From the NCBI GenBank assembly GCA_964558415.1, contig CAZLDI010000016.1, positions 1 to 64,000 of the forward strand: a stretch of 64,000 bases of DNA. Direction: 5' to 3'. The stretch comes from CAZLDI01 sp964558415 (lineage in GTDB: Bacteria > Chloroflexota > Dehalococcoidia > SM23-28-2 > RBG-16-64-32). A program made the position numbers and the translations under genes. This document shows positions 16,349 to 24,237 of this stretch, in pieces. Within the stretch, counting starts at the first letter, position 1. Every line of letters starts with the position of its first letter. The notes beneath the pieces were generated by a model, which was given only the letters and a program-made list of their open reading frames with translations, was not told the DNA's origin and did not search any database.

Positions 16349-16939
16349 CTAGTGAAGGTCCATTACCAGATCGATCGACGGAGGCATCGTGCGGTTGATA
16401 AGCAGCGTGCCGCCCTGCGGAGGAACGACTTCCAGAGTGAATATCTCGTTGGCGACGAGAGTGGAGGCTGCTGGAGGAGCAACGTTGATCTCGAATAGCT
16501 CCCCGTTCTCCAGCAGATCGTCGGCGTCGCCCTGGATCTTGAGGACGGTGTACGTAGCGTCAGCCACGCGCGCCTGCGCATCGATGTAGTTGATGATGAC
16601 CGAGTTCGTCGCGGCAGCCGGGTCGACCAGGACCGGGAAGCCGCCGGCGGCGTTCGCCAGATTGAACTCGATGTTGTCAAGAGTGGTGATCGTGCCACTG
16701 GCGTTAGTGTCCGTGACCGTGAGTGCACCGCGGACTTCGAGGTTGCCGCGGGCCTTCTCCAAACCGGCGAAGACGGTCTCCTTGCCGCGCTCAGCGCTGA
16801 ACAGACCGGTGCTGAGGACCACGAAGGCGAACACCGAGGCCACGATGACGAACGCGATCAGGATGATCGCCGTCTCCAGACCGGTGATGCCCTCTTCTTT
16901 CTTGTGCAGGCTGCCAAACAGCCGCGTAAGCCTCGACAT
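16349..16939 (-). CDS. arlB4: Archaellin (fourth copy)
   Basis: 196 residues. A short basic/acidic leader ending LHKKEEG precedes ITGLETAIILIAFVIVASVF, the hydrophobic assembly helix of euryarchaeal archaellins. Cleavage by a class III (PibD/ArlK-type) peptidase is expected after the Gly. The rest is the beta-rich outer domain. It differs from its three sisters mainly around residues 68-83 (DTNASGTITTLDN) and in the leader (KKEE instead of KREE). An AAGGGG-type site lies upstream of the ATG. It is the last archaellin in transcription order. Confidence 0.9.
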   Translation of the reverse strand: MSRLTRLFGSLHKKEEGITGLETAIILIAFVIVASVFAFVVLSTGLFSAERGKETVFAGLEKARGNLEVRGALTVTDTNASGTITTLDNIEFNLANAAGGFPVLVDPAAATNSVIINYIDAQARVADATYTVLKIQGDADDLLENGELFEINVAPPAASTLVANEIFTLEVVPPQGGTLLINRTMPPSIDLVMDLH

Positions 16940-16972
16940 TCTGTTACCCCTTCCTGCCTGTGGGCCCGTGAC

Positions 16973-17563
16973 CTAGTGGAGGTCCATGACGAGGTCGATC
17001 GACGGCGGTACTGTGCGGTTGATCAGCAGCGTGCCACCCTGCGGAGGAACGACTTCCAGAGTGAATATCTCGTTCGCGACGAGAGTGGAGGTGCCTGGAG
17101 GCGAGACGCTAATCTCGAAAAGCTCCCCGTTCTCGAGCAGGTTGTCGCCATCGCCTTGGATCTCGGTAACGGTGTACGTAGCGTCAGCCACGCGCGCCTG
17201 GGCATCGATATAGTTGATGATGACCGAGTGCGTGGTGGCGGCCGGGTCGACCAGGACCGGGAAGCCGCCGGCGGCGTTCGCCAGGTTGAACTGGATGTTG
17301 TCAGCGGCGGTGATAGTGCCGCTGGCATCGGTGTCGGTGATGGTGAGGGCCCCGCGGACCTCCATGTTGCCCCGCGCCTTCTCCAAACCGGCGAAGACGG
17401 TCTCCTTGCCGCGCTCAGCGCTGAAGAGACCAGTGCTCAGAACCACGAAGGCGAACACCGAAGCCACGATGACGAACGCGATCAGGATGATCGCCGTCTC
17501 CAGACCGGTGATGCCCTCTTCTCTCTTGTGCAGGCTGCCGAGCAGCCGTGTAAGCGTATTCAT
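16973..17563 (-). CDS. arlB3: Archaellin (third copy)
   Basis: 196 residues, same architecture: leader ending HKREEG, then ITGLETAII and the assembly helix, then a conserved outer domain ending IDLVMDLH. The central variable stretch reads DTDASGTITAADNIQF. The ribosome-binding region GGAAGGGGTAAC is repeated almost unchanged before copies two to four. The 33-bp gap to the next archaellin leaves no room for an independent promoter of normal size. Confidence 0.9.
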   Translation of the reverse strand: MNTLTRLLGSLHKREEGITGLETAIILIAFVIVASVFAFVVLSTGLFSAERGKETVFAGLEKARGNMEVRGALTITDTDASGTITAADNIQFNLANAAGGFPVLVDPAATTHSVIINYIDAQARVADATYTVTEIQGDGDNLLENGELFEISVSPPGTSTLVANEIFTLEVVPPQGGTLLINRTVPPSIDLVMDLH

Positions 17564-17600
17564 TTGTTACCCCTTCCTGTGTTCCGTGAGCGTGTGTGAC

Positions 17601-18191
17601 CTAGTGGAGGTCCATGATGACGTCGATCTCCGGCGGCATCGTGCGGTTGATCAGCAGCGTGCCGCCCTGCGGAGGAACGACTTCCAGGGTGAATATCTCG
17701 TTGGCGGCGAGAGTGGAGGTGCCGGGGGGCGAGACATTGATCTCGAACAGCTCCCCGTTTTCCAACAGATCGTCGGCGTCGCCCTGGATCTTGAGCACGG
17801 TGAACGTGGCGTCAGCCACGCGCGCCTGGGCATCGATGTAGTTGATGATGATCGAGTTCGTCGTGGCAGCCGGGTCAATAAGGACCGGGAAGCCGCCGGC
17901 GGCGTTCGCCAGATTGAACTCGATGTTGTCGGCGCTGTCAACGGTTCCGAGCGGCGCGACGTCGGTAATGGTGAGGGCACCACGGACCTCAAGGTTGCCC
18001 CGTGCCTTCTCCAGTCCGGCGAAGACGGTCTCCTTGCCGCGCTCAGCGCTGAACAGACCGGTGCTGAGGACCACGAAGGCGAACACCGAGGCCACGATGA
18101 CGAACGCGATCAAGATGATCGCCGTCTCCAGACCGGTGATGCCCTCTTCCCTCTTGTGCAGGCTGCCAAGCAGCCGGAAAAGCTTAGACAT
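17601..18191 (-). CDS. arlB2: Archaellin (second copy)
   Basis: 196 residues. Leader ends HKREEG before ITGLETAII. This copy has the most divergent variable segment (DVAPLGTVDSADN), while the first 60 or so mature residues are the same as in the other copies. Such a pattern fits tandem duplication with gene conversion keeping the assembly helix uniform. It encodes a filament subunit, probably exported and processed like the others. Confidence 0.9.
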   Translation of the reverse strand: MSKLFRLLGSLHKREEGITGLETAIILIAFVIVASVFAFVVLSTGLFSAERGKETVFAGLEKARGNLEVRGALTITDVAPLGTVDSADNIEFNLANAAGGFPVLIDPAATTNSIIINYIDAQARVADATFTVLKIQGDADDLLENGELFEINVSPPGTSTLAANEIFTLEVVPPQGGTLLINRTMPPEIDVIMDLH

Positions 18192-18223
18192 GTATTACCC
18201 CCTCTCGCCTGTGAGCGAGTGAA

Positions 18224-18814
18224 CTAATGCAGATCCATTACTGTGTCGATCTCCGGCGGCAGCGTGCGCATGATCAGCAGCGTGCCACCCTGCGGAGGAA
18301 CGACTTCCAGTGTGAAGATCTCGTTGGGTGCCAGGGTGGACGTACCCGGCGGGGAAACGTTGACCTCGAAGAGTTCGCCGTTCTCCAACAGGTTGTCGCC
18401 ATCGCCCTGGATCTCCGTGACGGTGTACGTGGCATCAGCCACGCGCGCCTGTGCGTCGATGTAGTTCATGACCACCGAGTTCGTGGTGGCAGCCGGGTCC
18501 ACTAAGACCGGGAAACCGCCGGCGGCGTTGGCCAGGTTAAACTCGATGTTGTCCGCGGCCGTGATCGTGCCACTCGCGTCCGTGTCTGTGATCGTCAGCG
18601 CGCCTCGGACCTCCAGGTTGCCCCGCGCCTTCTCCAGACCGGCGAAGACAGTCTCCTTGCCTCGCTCGGCGCTGAACAGACCGGTGCTGAGCACCACGAA
18701 GGCGAACACCGAAGCGACAATCACGAAAGCAATGAGGATGATCGCGGTCTCCAGACCGGTGATACCCTCTTCTCTCTTGTGCAGGCTGCCAAGCAGCCGC
18801 GTGATCTTGCGCAT
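18224..18814 (-). CDS. arlB1: Archaellin (first copy, operon-leading)
   Basis: 196 residues: leader MRKITRLLGSLHKREEG, then ITGLETAII and the hydrophobic helix, then the beta-rich outer domain. It has by far the best ribosome-binding site of the set (AAAGGAGGA five bases before the ATG), which together with first position suggests it is the major filament protein. Unlike the other three, it lacks the NRT sequon near the C-terminus (LLIMRTLPP here, LLINRT elsewhere). Confidence 0.9.
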   Translation of the reverse strand: MRKITRLLGSLHKREEGITGLETAIILIAFVIVASVFAFVVLSTGLFSAERGKETVFAGLEKARGNLEVRGALTITDTDASGTITAADNIEFNLANAAGGFPVLVDPAATTNSVVMNYIDAQARVADATYTVTEIQGDGDNLLENGELFEVNVSPPGTSTLAPNEIFTLEVVPPQGGTLLIMRTLPPEIDTVMDLH

Positions 18815-19077
18815 TTTGTCCTCCTTTGGGTCCCCCTTCGCGGGAGCCCATTTGCTGAATTGATCCGTTTCTAGGTCGTGCGAACTACGTAGTCGAATAA
18901 CCGACCACCTCCTCGATTTTTCGGTTTTCCACTTCTAATCGACGGCATTGATCCGGAAATGTTACGTGTACCGCCCCGAAATCCCGCCGACTCGAAACCA
19001 TCCTGAAGTAAACGGTTAAGAAACGCCGCACGCGATCAGGAAAAGGCAAGAATCGGTGAAGACGGCTGCTATCGACG
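18815..19077 (-). promoter_or_regulatory. Leader region upstream of the archaellum operon
   Basis: A 263-bp non-coding stretch that should hold the operon promoter. It contains the arlB1 ribosome-binding site, a 10-bp palindrome ACTACGTAGT (18884-18893) and a less GC-rich core around 18905-19020. I found no convincing sigma-70, sigma-28 or sigma-54 promoter. A GAGGAGGTGG match near 18905-18914 has no obvious gene behind it. Confidence 0.4.
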
Positions 19078-19299
19078 TCAGCGGCGGGGATCTGGTGCCG
19101 CCTCGGCGTGGGAAGCTGCCGTCGCCGGCTCGGCGTAGTAAGCGTCGCCGTCCGGCAGCACGCCCGGCGTGTCCGCGCGCGCAGACCCGGCGACAGCCAG
19201 CGCCATCGTGGCAACGGCCAGTGCCACCGTAACGCCCGCGATCAGCCGCTCGACGACGGTAAGCGCCCTCGGGTGTTGCTGCTGAATCATCCTGCGCAT
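19078..19299 (-). CDS. Small putative secreted protein
   Basis: 73 residues if ATG 19299 is used, which has a GGAG about a dozen bases upstream; ATG 19338 would add 13 residues. A basic N-terminus and hydrophobic helix (IAGVTVALAVATMALAVAG) end in SARAD, a good signal-peptidase I site. That leaves a mature peptide of only some 30 acidic residues. I do not recognise it. It lies between the archaellum leader and a CRP-like site and could be expressed from that divergent region. It may be spurious. Confidence 0.42.
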   Translation of the reverse strand: MRRMIQQQHPRALTVVERLIAGVTVALAVATMALAVAGSARADTPGVLPDGDAYYAEPATAASHAEAAPDPRR

Positions 19300-19381
19300 G
19301 TTGTTGGTCACTCCAGTTGTTTTGACGGGCGTCCGCACTTTTCGTTACGTCGATTTCGCACATTGATGAAGGAATGAGAAG

Positions 19382-19425
19382 TGTGACGCGCGTCACTGTC
19401 TGGGGCCGCTGCGGTGCTTTAGGAT
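19382..19425 (+). promoter_or_regulatory. CRP-like site and candidate promoter for the MMPL exporter
   Basis: TGTGACGCGCGTCACT (19382-19397) contains a perfect 14-bp palindrome and matches the CRP consensus TGTGA-N6-TCACA at all but the last base. A -10-like TAGGAT lies at 19420-19425. A transcript starting near 19432 would place the site's centre at about -42, the class II activator position. The -35 region is poor, as expected for an activated promoter. Confidence 0.5.
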
Positions 19426-19474
19426 ATGGGCGCAATTTGAGCAAGCGCCCGAATAGTGGGCAGGAGATCCTACC

Positions 19475-21727
19475 GTGAGAATTCCGCTTTCCACCGAACG
19501 CCTCGCCGTTGCGAGCGCCCGCCGCCCCTGGACCGTCATCGCGCTCTGGATCGCCGCCATCGTGGCCTCCGTCGCCGCGATTACCCTTTTCCTCTCCGAT
19601 TCGCTGACAACGGAGATCGCCCTCACCAACAACCCGGAGTCCGTGCGCGCCGAGGACTTGCTCGAGCAACGCCTGCGCGGGCCTCAATCCACAAACGAGA
19701 TCATCATCGTTCGCTCTGCCGACGTCACCGTCGACGATCCGCAGTTCCAGGCGCTCGTCGAGGGCATCTATACCGACGTCGCCGCCCTCGGGCCCGGCAT
19801 CATCGCCGGAGGTACGAACTTCTACCAGTCAAACGACCCTTCGCTCGTTTCGCAGGACCGCCGCACCACCATCCTTCCTTTCGTGATGGCGGGCGACCAC
19901 GAAGAGGCGGAGGACAACGTCGGTGGGGTCATCGACATCGTCGAAACGGCCGACGGGACGGATGACTTCGCGGTCCTCATCACCGGTGGCGCAAGCATCA
20001 GCGAGGAGATCGGCGTTCAGGCCCAGCACGACCTCGAGCGCGGCGAGTCGATCGGCATTCCGATCGCGTTGCTGGTCCTCGTGCTCGTCTTCGGGGCGCT
20101 CATCGCCGCTGGCGTGCCGCTCCTGCTCGGCATCCTCTCGATCGCCGTCGCCGTCGGCGCGACCGCGCTGTTCGGGCAGGTCTTCCAATTCTCTTTCTTC
20201 GTGACCAACGTCATCACAATGATGGGGCTGGCCATTGGCATCGACTACTCGCTGTTCATCGTCTCTCGCTACCGCGAGGAACGAAATCGCGGCCTCGCGA
20301 AGCAGGACGCGATCGCCGCGACCGGCGCGACGGCCAGCCGCGCCGTCTTCTTCAGCGGCATGACCGTCGTCTTCGCGCTCTTCGGCATGCTGCTCGTCCC
20401 ATCGACGATCTTCCGCAGCCTCGGCGCGGGGGCGATCATCGTCGTCGTCGTTTCCGTCCTCGTCTCCCTGACCCTGCTGCCCGCGCTGCTCGGCCTCCTC
20501 GGCGACAAGGTCAACGCGCTGCGCGTGCCGTTCATCGGCCGCGGCGCGATCCAGGCGGACCACGAGAAGCGCGGCGGCTTCTGGGACACCGTCACCAGCT
20601 TCGTCATGCGGAATCCCGTCATCAGCCTCATCGCCTCCGCCGCGCTCCTGATCGGCCTGGCCGTACCCTACCTCGATATCAACACGGGCTCCGCCGGCGT
20701 GAGCACGCTCCCCGAGGCCCTCCAGGCGCGACAGGGCTTCGAGATCCTCCAGGAGCAGTTCTCCTTCGGCCTCGTCTCGCCGGCGGAGATCGCGATCGAG
20801 GGCGACATCGCGGGCGACGCGGTCCAGGGCGGGATCGAACGCCTGGAGTCGACGCTCGCGGCGCACCCGGAGTTCGGCCCCGGGAAGCTCACGGTCAACG
20901 AGCCGGGTGATGTCGCGCTTTACTCCGTGCCAGTGAACGGCGACACGACGAGCAACGACACGCTGGCCAGCGTGCGCGCCCTACGCGAGGAGTACGTCCC
21001 GCAGGCGTTCGCGGGCGTGGACGCGACGGTACTGGTCGGCGGAGAGACCGCCAAGACGATGGAGTACATCGACCAGACCGCCGAGTCGACGCCGATCGTC
21101 TTCATCTTCGTGCTGGGGCTGAGCTTCGTGCTGCTGACGCTCGTCTTCCGCTCCATCGTGGTGCCGTTCAAGGCGATCATCATGAACCTGCTCTCGGTGG
21201 GCGCGGCCTATGGGCTGCTGGTGCTCGTCTTCCAGAAAGGCGTCGGCAACGAGCTGTTCGGCTTCCAGCAGGTGGACATCATCGAGGCCTGGGTGCCCCT
21301 CTGGACGTTCTCGATCCTCTTCGGGCTATCGATGGACTACCACGTGTTCCTGCTCAGCCGCATCCGCGAGCGCTTCGACCGCACCGGCGACAACCGCGAG
21401 TCGGTGGCGTTCGGGGTGCGCTCGACGGCGGGGATCATTACCGGCGCGGCGCTGATCATGGCCAGCGTCTTCGGCGGCGTGGCGCTGGGCGACCTCGTGA
21501 TGTTCCAGCAGATGGGCTTCGGCCTGGCGGTGGCGGTGCTGCTGGACGCGACGATCGTGCGCTCGGTGCTGGTGCCGGCCGCGATGGAGCTGCTGGGCGA
21601 CCGCAACTGGTACCTCCCGCCGTTCCTGCGCTGGCTCCCCGACCTCCGCTTCGAGGGCGAGGGCAGCGGCAAGCAGCCGGAACCCGCCTGGCGCCCGGAG
21701 GCCCCCGGAGGCGCGAAGGCGGGGTAA
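19475..21727 (+). CDS. MMPL/RND family transporter
   Basis: 750 residues from GTG 19475, with CAGGAG six bases upstream. It has the two-fold RND layout: a helix at the N-terminus, an outer domain (about 45-190), a block of helices (about 195-350) with GLAIGIDYSLFIVSRYREER, a second outer domain, and a second block with FGLSMDYHVFLLSRIRERFD. The paired Asp-Tyr motifs (GIDYS and SMDYH) are the proton-relay sites of MmpL-type exporters. Cargo is likely lipidic or hydrophobic. It stands alone and may be regulated by the CRP-like site upstream. Confidence 0.92.
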   Translation: MRIPLSTERLAVASARRPWTVIALWIAAIVASVAAITLFLSDSLTTEIALTNNPESVRAEDLLEQRLRGPQSTNEIIIVRSADVTVDDPQFQALVEGIYTDVAALGPGIIAGGTNFYQSNDPSLVSQDRRTTILPFVMAGDHEEAEDNVGGVIDIVETADGTDDFAVLITGGASISEEIGVQAQHDLERGESIGIPIALLVLVLVFGALIAAGVPLLLGILSIAVAVGATALFGQVFQFSFFVTNVITMMGLAIGIDYSLFIVSRYREERNRGLAKQDAIAATGATASRAVFFSGMTVVFALFGMLLVPSTIFRSLGAGAIIVVVVSVLVSLTLLPALLGLLGDKVNALRVPFIGRGAIQADHEKRGGFWDTVTSFVMRNPVISLIASAALLIGLAVPYLDINTGSAGVSTLPEALQARQGFEILQEQFSFGLVSPAEIAIEGDIAGDAVQGGIERLESTLAAHPEFGPGKLTVNEPGDVALYSVPVNGDTTSNDTLASVRALREEYVPQAFAGVDATVLVGGETAKTMEYIDQTAESTPIVFIFVLGLSFVLLTLVFRSIVVPFKAIIMNLLSVGAAYGLLVLVFQKGVGNELFGFQQVDIIEAWVPLWTFSILFGLSMDYHVFLLSRIRERFDRTGDNRESVAFGVRSTAGIITGAALIMASVFGGVALGDLVMFQQMGFGLAVAVLLDATIVRSVLVPAAMELLGDRNWYLPPFLRWLPDLRFEGEGSGKQPEPAWRPEAPGGAKAG

Positions 21728-21976
21728 CCTCACCCCCGGCCCTCACCCCCGGCCCCGTAATCTCGCCAATCTGTATTCCCCGAGTCGCTCACCAACGGGG
21801 GTCAGGCTCGCAGCCTGACGCGCCGGCCGGGTCGGCAACAGCACTGCCAGTACGCAGCCACTGCGCGCACAGGGACGGGGCGAGTCACGCAGGCGTGTGC
21901 CGCCAGGACCTTGTAACTCTCGCCGAAAGGTGCAATCGTGAACACGGAACCAAGCAGGATATGGAGAGCTGAGACG

Positions 21977-22168
21977 ATGAACGTATCGGAGCTGAAGGCG
22001 GGAGACAGGGTACAGACTATTGACGGGACGCTCGCAGAGGTACTCAAGGAAAGCGAAGATGGGCGCTGGATCCTCGTTCGATACGTGGCCCATGCCAGCG
22101 ATCCGAAGCTGATCGGAACCGAGGATCTCTGCTCTGAGGACGAAATCGAAGTCCGAATGACTTCGTAG
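21977..22168 (+). CDS. Small hypothetical protein beside R-M genes
   Basis: 63 residues from ATG 21977, with GGAGAG eight bases upstream; an earlier in-frame ATG has no such site. The sequence (ELKAGDRVQTIDGTLAEVLK ... WILVRYV) suggests a small SH3/KOW-like beta-barrel, and it ends in an acidic tail. It precedes the methyltransferase by about 150 bp on the same strand and shares the island's less biased codon usage. It could be a control or accessory protein, but no helix-turn-helix is visible. Confidence 0.55.
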   Translation: MNVSELKAGDRVQTIDGTLAEVLKESEDGRWILVRYVAHASDPKLIGTEDLCSEDEIEVRMTS

Positions 22169-22251
22169 CTGCTTACCGTGCTCCGCCATGTCGGACGCAA
22201 GCGCCGCCCTGATGCTAGACCAGTTGTCAACAATTGGGTGTCATTTCCAGG

Positions 22252-22316
22252 TTGACTCACCGCGCTGTACGGCCCGAACATCTTTACAAGTAGGTCACTT
22301 GGCTAGGCGCTAAGAA
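22252..22316 (+). promoter_or_regulatory. Candidate promoter region of the R-M operon
   Basis: TTGACT at 22252-22257 is a good -35 hexamer, but the -10 is weak (around 22278-22290, ACATCT/TACAAG). Just upstream lie GTTGTCAAC and CAATTG, small palindromes that could be autoregulatory. No strong ribosome-binding site precedes the ATG at 22317. Confidence 0.3.
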
Positions 22317-23516
22317 ATGTTCACGAGTGTTTCTCTGTTCTCAGGGGCCGGTGGCCTCGACCTAGGCCTTGAGTCGCATGGTTTCGCGACCCGGGTATTC
22401 GTTGAGATAAACAAGGATGCTCAGGCCACGCTCAAGTTGAATCGCGCGGCGTGGCTCGTCCCTGATGCGGTGGTGCTGGGCGACATCACCCGGGTCTCAG
22501 CCTCAGAGGTTCTGGCGGCCGCCGATCTGCAGCCGGGGGAGAGTGGCCTGCTTGCCGGGGGCGCGCCCTGCCAATCCTTCAGCACCGCTGGCAGGCGGGC
22601 ATCCATCGCAGATCCAAGAGGGAGTTTGTTCGCCCATTTCGCCCGAATCGTTGACGGCCTCCAGCCTCGATTCTTTGTTTTCGAGAACGTACGGGGGATT
22701 CTCTCCGCCGCAATAAGACATCGGCCGCTCCACCTACGTGGTCCCGAAGCTGAACCGCTCACTGAAGATGAGGAGCTAGGGAGCGCCGTGAAGAGAGTTA
22801 TATTGCCCACCCTCCGCGATGACCTCGGCTATGAGGTCGTCTATGGGCTCGTCAACGCCGCGGATTATGGCGTCCCCCAGAAGCGCGATCGTGTCCTCTT
22901 CCTTGGGAGCCGCGACAGGGAGTTCGGGAGCGATCGCTGGCCATTCTTCGAGAACGCCATCGATCGGCTCATGCCTCCTACCCACTCGCGCTCCGGCGCT
23001 TACCCACTCGGTGGGTGGTGCACATTGGGAGACGCAATCCGCGCACTCAGGGAGGAGGATCCTGAATTCGTGCCATACTCTGCCTCGAGGAAGGCTGTCC
23101 TCGATCTGGTACCGCCTGGAAAGAACTGGCGGTACCTGCGGGACAGCCTCGGTGACGAGTATCTCAGGAGCATCATGGGCGGAGCTTACGCGGCGGACGG
23201 CGGGAAAGTCGGCTTTTGGCGGCGCCTGGACTTCGACAGGCCATGCCCGACCGTGCCAGCGAGTCCTATACAAAAGGGGACGTCGTTATGCCATCCCAAA
23301 GAGACTCGGCCCCTGTCGGTGCGCGAATACGCACGCGTTCAACAGTTCCCGGATTCGTATCAATTCGCTGGTTCAACTGCCTCCAAGTACCGACAGATTG
23401 GGAACGCAGTGCCCATCGGACTGGGTGAAGCCGTGGGGCGCGCGCTGATCGCAGTCACGCAAGGTCAAGTCCAGGTCGCCGAAGAACGTGCCACTTACGC
23501 CACAACAGCGCGCTGA
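22317..23516 (+). CDS. DNA (cytosine-5) methyltransferase
   Basis: 399 residues, a Dcm-family m5C methyltransferase with motifs in order. Motif I is FSGAGGLDLG (8-17, AdoMet binding), motif IV GGAPCQSFS with catalytic Cys85, motif VI FENVRG, motif VIII QKRDRVLFLGSR, then the target-recognition region. Motifs IX/X end in RQIGNAVPIGLGEAVGRAL. The recognition site cannot be read from sequence. The endonuclease gene starts 29 bp inside its 3' end, so the two are expressed as a unit and this enzyme protects the host from it. Confidence 0.95.
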   Translation: MFTSVSLFSGAGGLDLGLESHGFATRVFVEINKDAQATLKLNRAAWLVPDAVVLGDITRVSASEVLAAADLQPGESGLLAGGAPCQSFSTAGRRASIADPRGSLFAHFARIVDGLQPRFFVFENVRGILSAAIRHRPLHLRGPEAEPLTEDEELGSAVKRVILPTLRDDLGYEVVYGLVNAADYGVPQKRDRVLFLGSRDREFGSDRWPFFENAIDRLMPPTHSRSGAYPLGGWCTLGDAIRALREEDPEFVPYSASRKAVLDLVPPGKNWRYLRDSLGDEYLRSIMGGAYAADGGKVGFWRRLDFDRPCPTVPASPIQKGTSLCHPKETRPLSVREYARVQQFPDSYQFAGSTASKYRQIGNAVPIGLGEAVGRALIAVTQGQVQVAEERATYATTAR

Positions 23517-24237
23517 CATCCAGGCGATTTTCACCAAGACGGTCGCCAATGCGTTCGATCGTTTGGGAAATTTGACTCTCCAAGCTCAGGCAATCAACCC
23601 CTTTCTGGCAGTTCTCGTTGCCAGAAGGCCACGGGATCTGGCAGAGTTCATCGTTCACCAGAGGGTAGAGCGCGGCCTAGTGACATCGTTTGGCATGCAA
23701 ATCCAGAGGATCGTGCTGCTTGTGGGGGACAACCTCCACACCAGTGGGATCGAAGGCGCTGACCTCGAACGAATTGACGATGCGGTGCACCGCCACATCC
23801 TGGCGCAGTTGAAAAGCGGTCCCGAAACCGTCAACAGCGACATCGCAGGCCAGATCCGGAGGAATTTGAATTCAGCCGAGCATCGAATTAAGATGGGGGG
23901 CCTACCCCAGGGATGGGCTACAACCAAGATGCTGGGGATGATCTACGGAACCCCGCGGCACCGCAATAGTTGGGTGATGAAGCTGGACGCCGAAGGTTTC
24001 GATGTAGACAAGATAGGAAGTGCATTTTGGCAATTCGCATCCGGGGCGTCTGACACTCACATAGAGGTCTTCCAAATAGCGTTTGAGGTTGCTCACTCTT
24101 ACCGCCACGAGACCGGGCGCACACTCCCAGAGGCAATTCAAGAGGCAATCGGATCCCTCACCAACGAGCTGCGCACTCACTACAGTGATTCGAAGGGTGA
24201 CATAGATTGGACAAGGCTTCTCCAAGAGAACATGTAG
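23488..24237 (+). CDS. Type II restriction endonuclease, PmeII/TdeIII-like
   Basis: 249 residues from GTG 23488. Early features are NPFLAVLV and VTSFGMQIQRIV. A PD-(D/E)xK-like core follows: GIEGADLE (Asp92) and ILAQLKSGPETVNSD, where Gln107-x-Lys109 replaces the usual (D/E)xK. This arrangement, with a KSGP-x-x-xN turn, is what I remember from PmeII- and TdeIII-type endonucleases. Linkage to the methyltransferase, with overlapping ends, strongly supports the role. The recognition sequence is unknown. Confidence 0.68.
   Translation: MPLTPQQRADIQAIFTKTVANAFDRLGNLTLQAQAINPFLAVLVARRPRDLAEFIVHQRVERGLVTSFGMQIQRIVLLVGDNLHTSGIEGADLERIDDAVHRHILAQLKSGPETVNSDIAGQIRRNLNSAEHRIKMGGLPQGWATTKMLGMIYGTPRHRNSWVMKLDAEGFDVDKIGSAFWQFASGASDTHIEVFQIAFEVAHSYRHETGRTLPEAIQEAIGSLTNELRTHYSDSKGDIDWTRLLQENM

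Larger units (their letters stand above)
16349..18814 (-). repeat. Four-unit tandem array of archaellin genes
   Basis: Four 591-bp genes of equal length lie head to tail, with gaps of 33, 37 and 32 bp. The 5' third of each gene, and most of the gaps, are nearly the same at DNA level. Divergence is focused on one internal window and on single sites. The array should be prone to recombination and to assembly collapse. Confidence 0.85.

Noticed and set aside
16349..18814. Archaellins read as bacterial type IV pilins
   Set aside because: The ITGLETAIILIAFVIVASVF helix, lack of Glu5 pilin pattern and linkage to ArlH/I/J fit archaellins, not PilA.
18885..19214. 109-codon minus-strand frame in the archaellum leader
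   Set aside because: Arg-rich, no ribosome-binding site, overlaps the likely promoter and the small secreted-protein frame.
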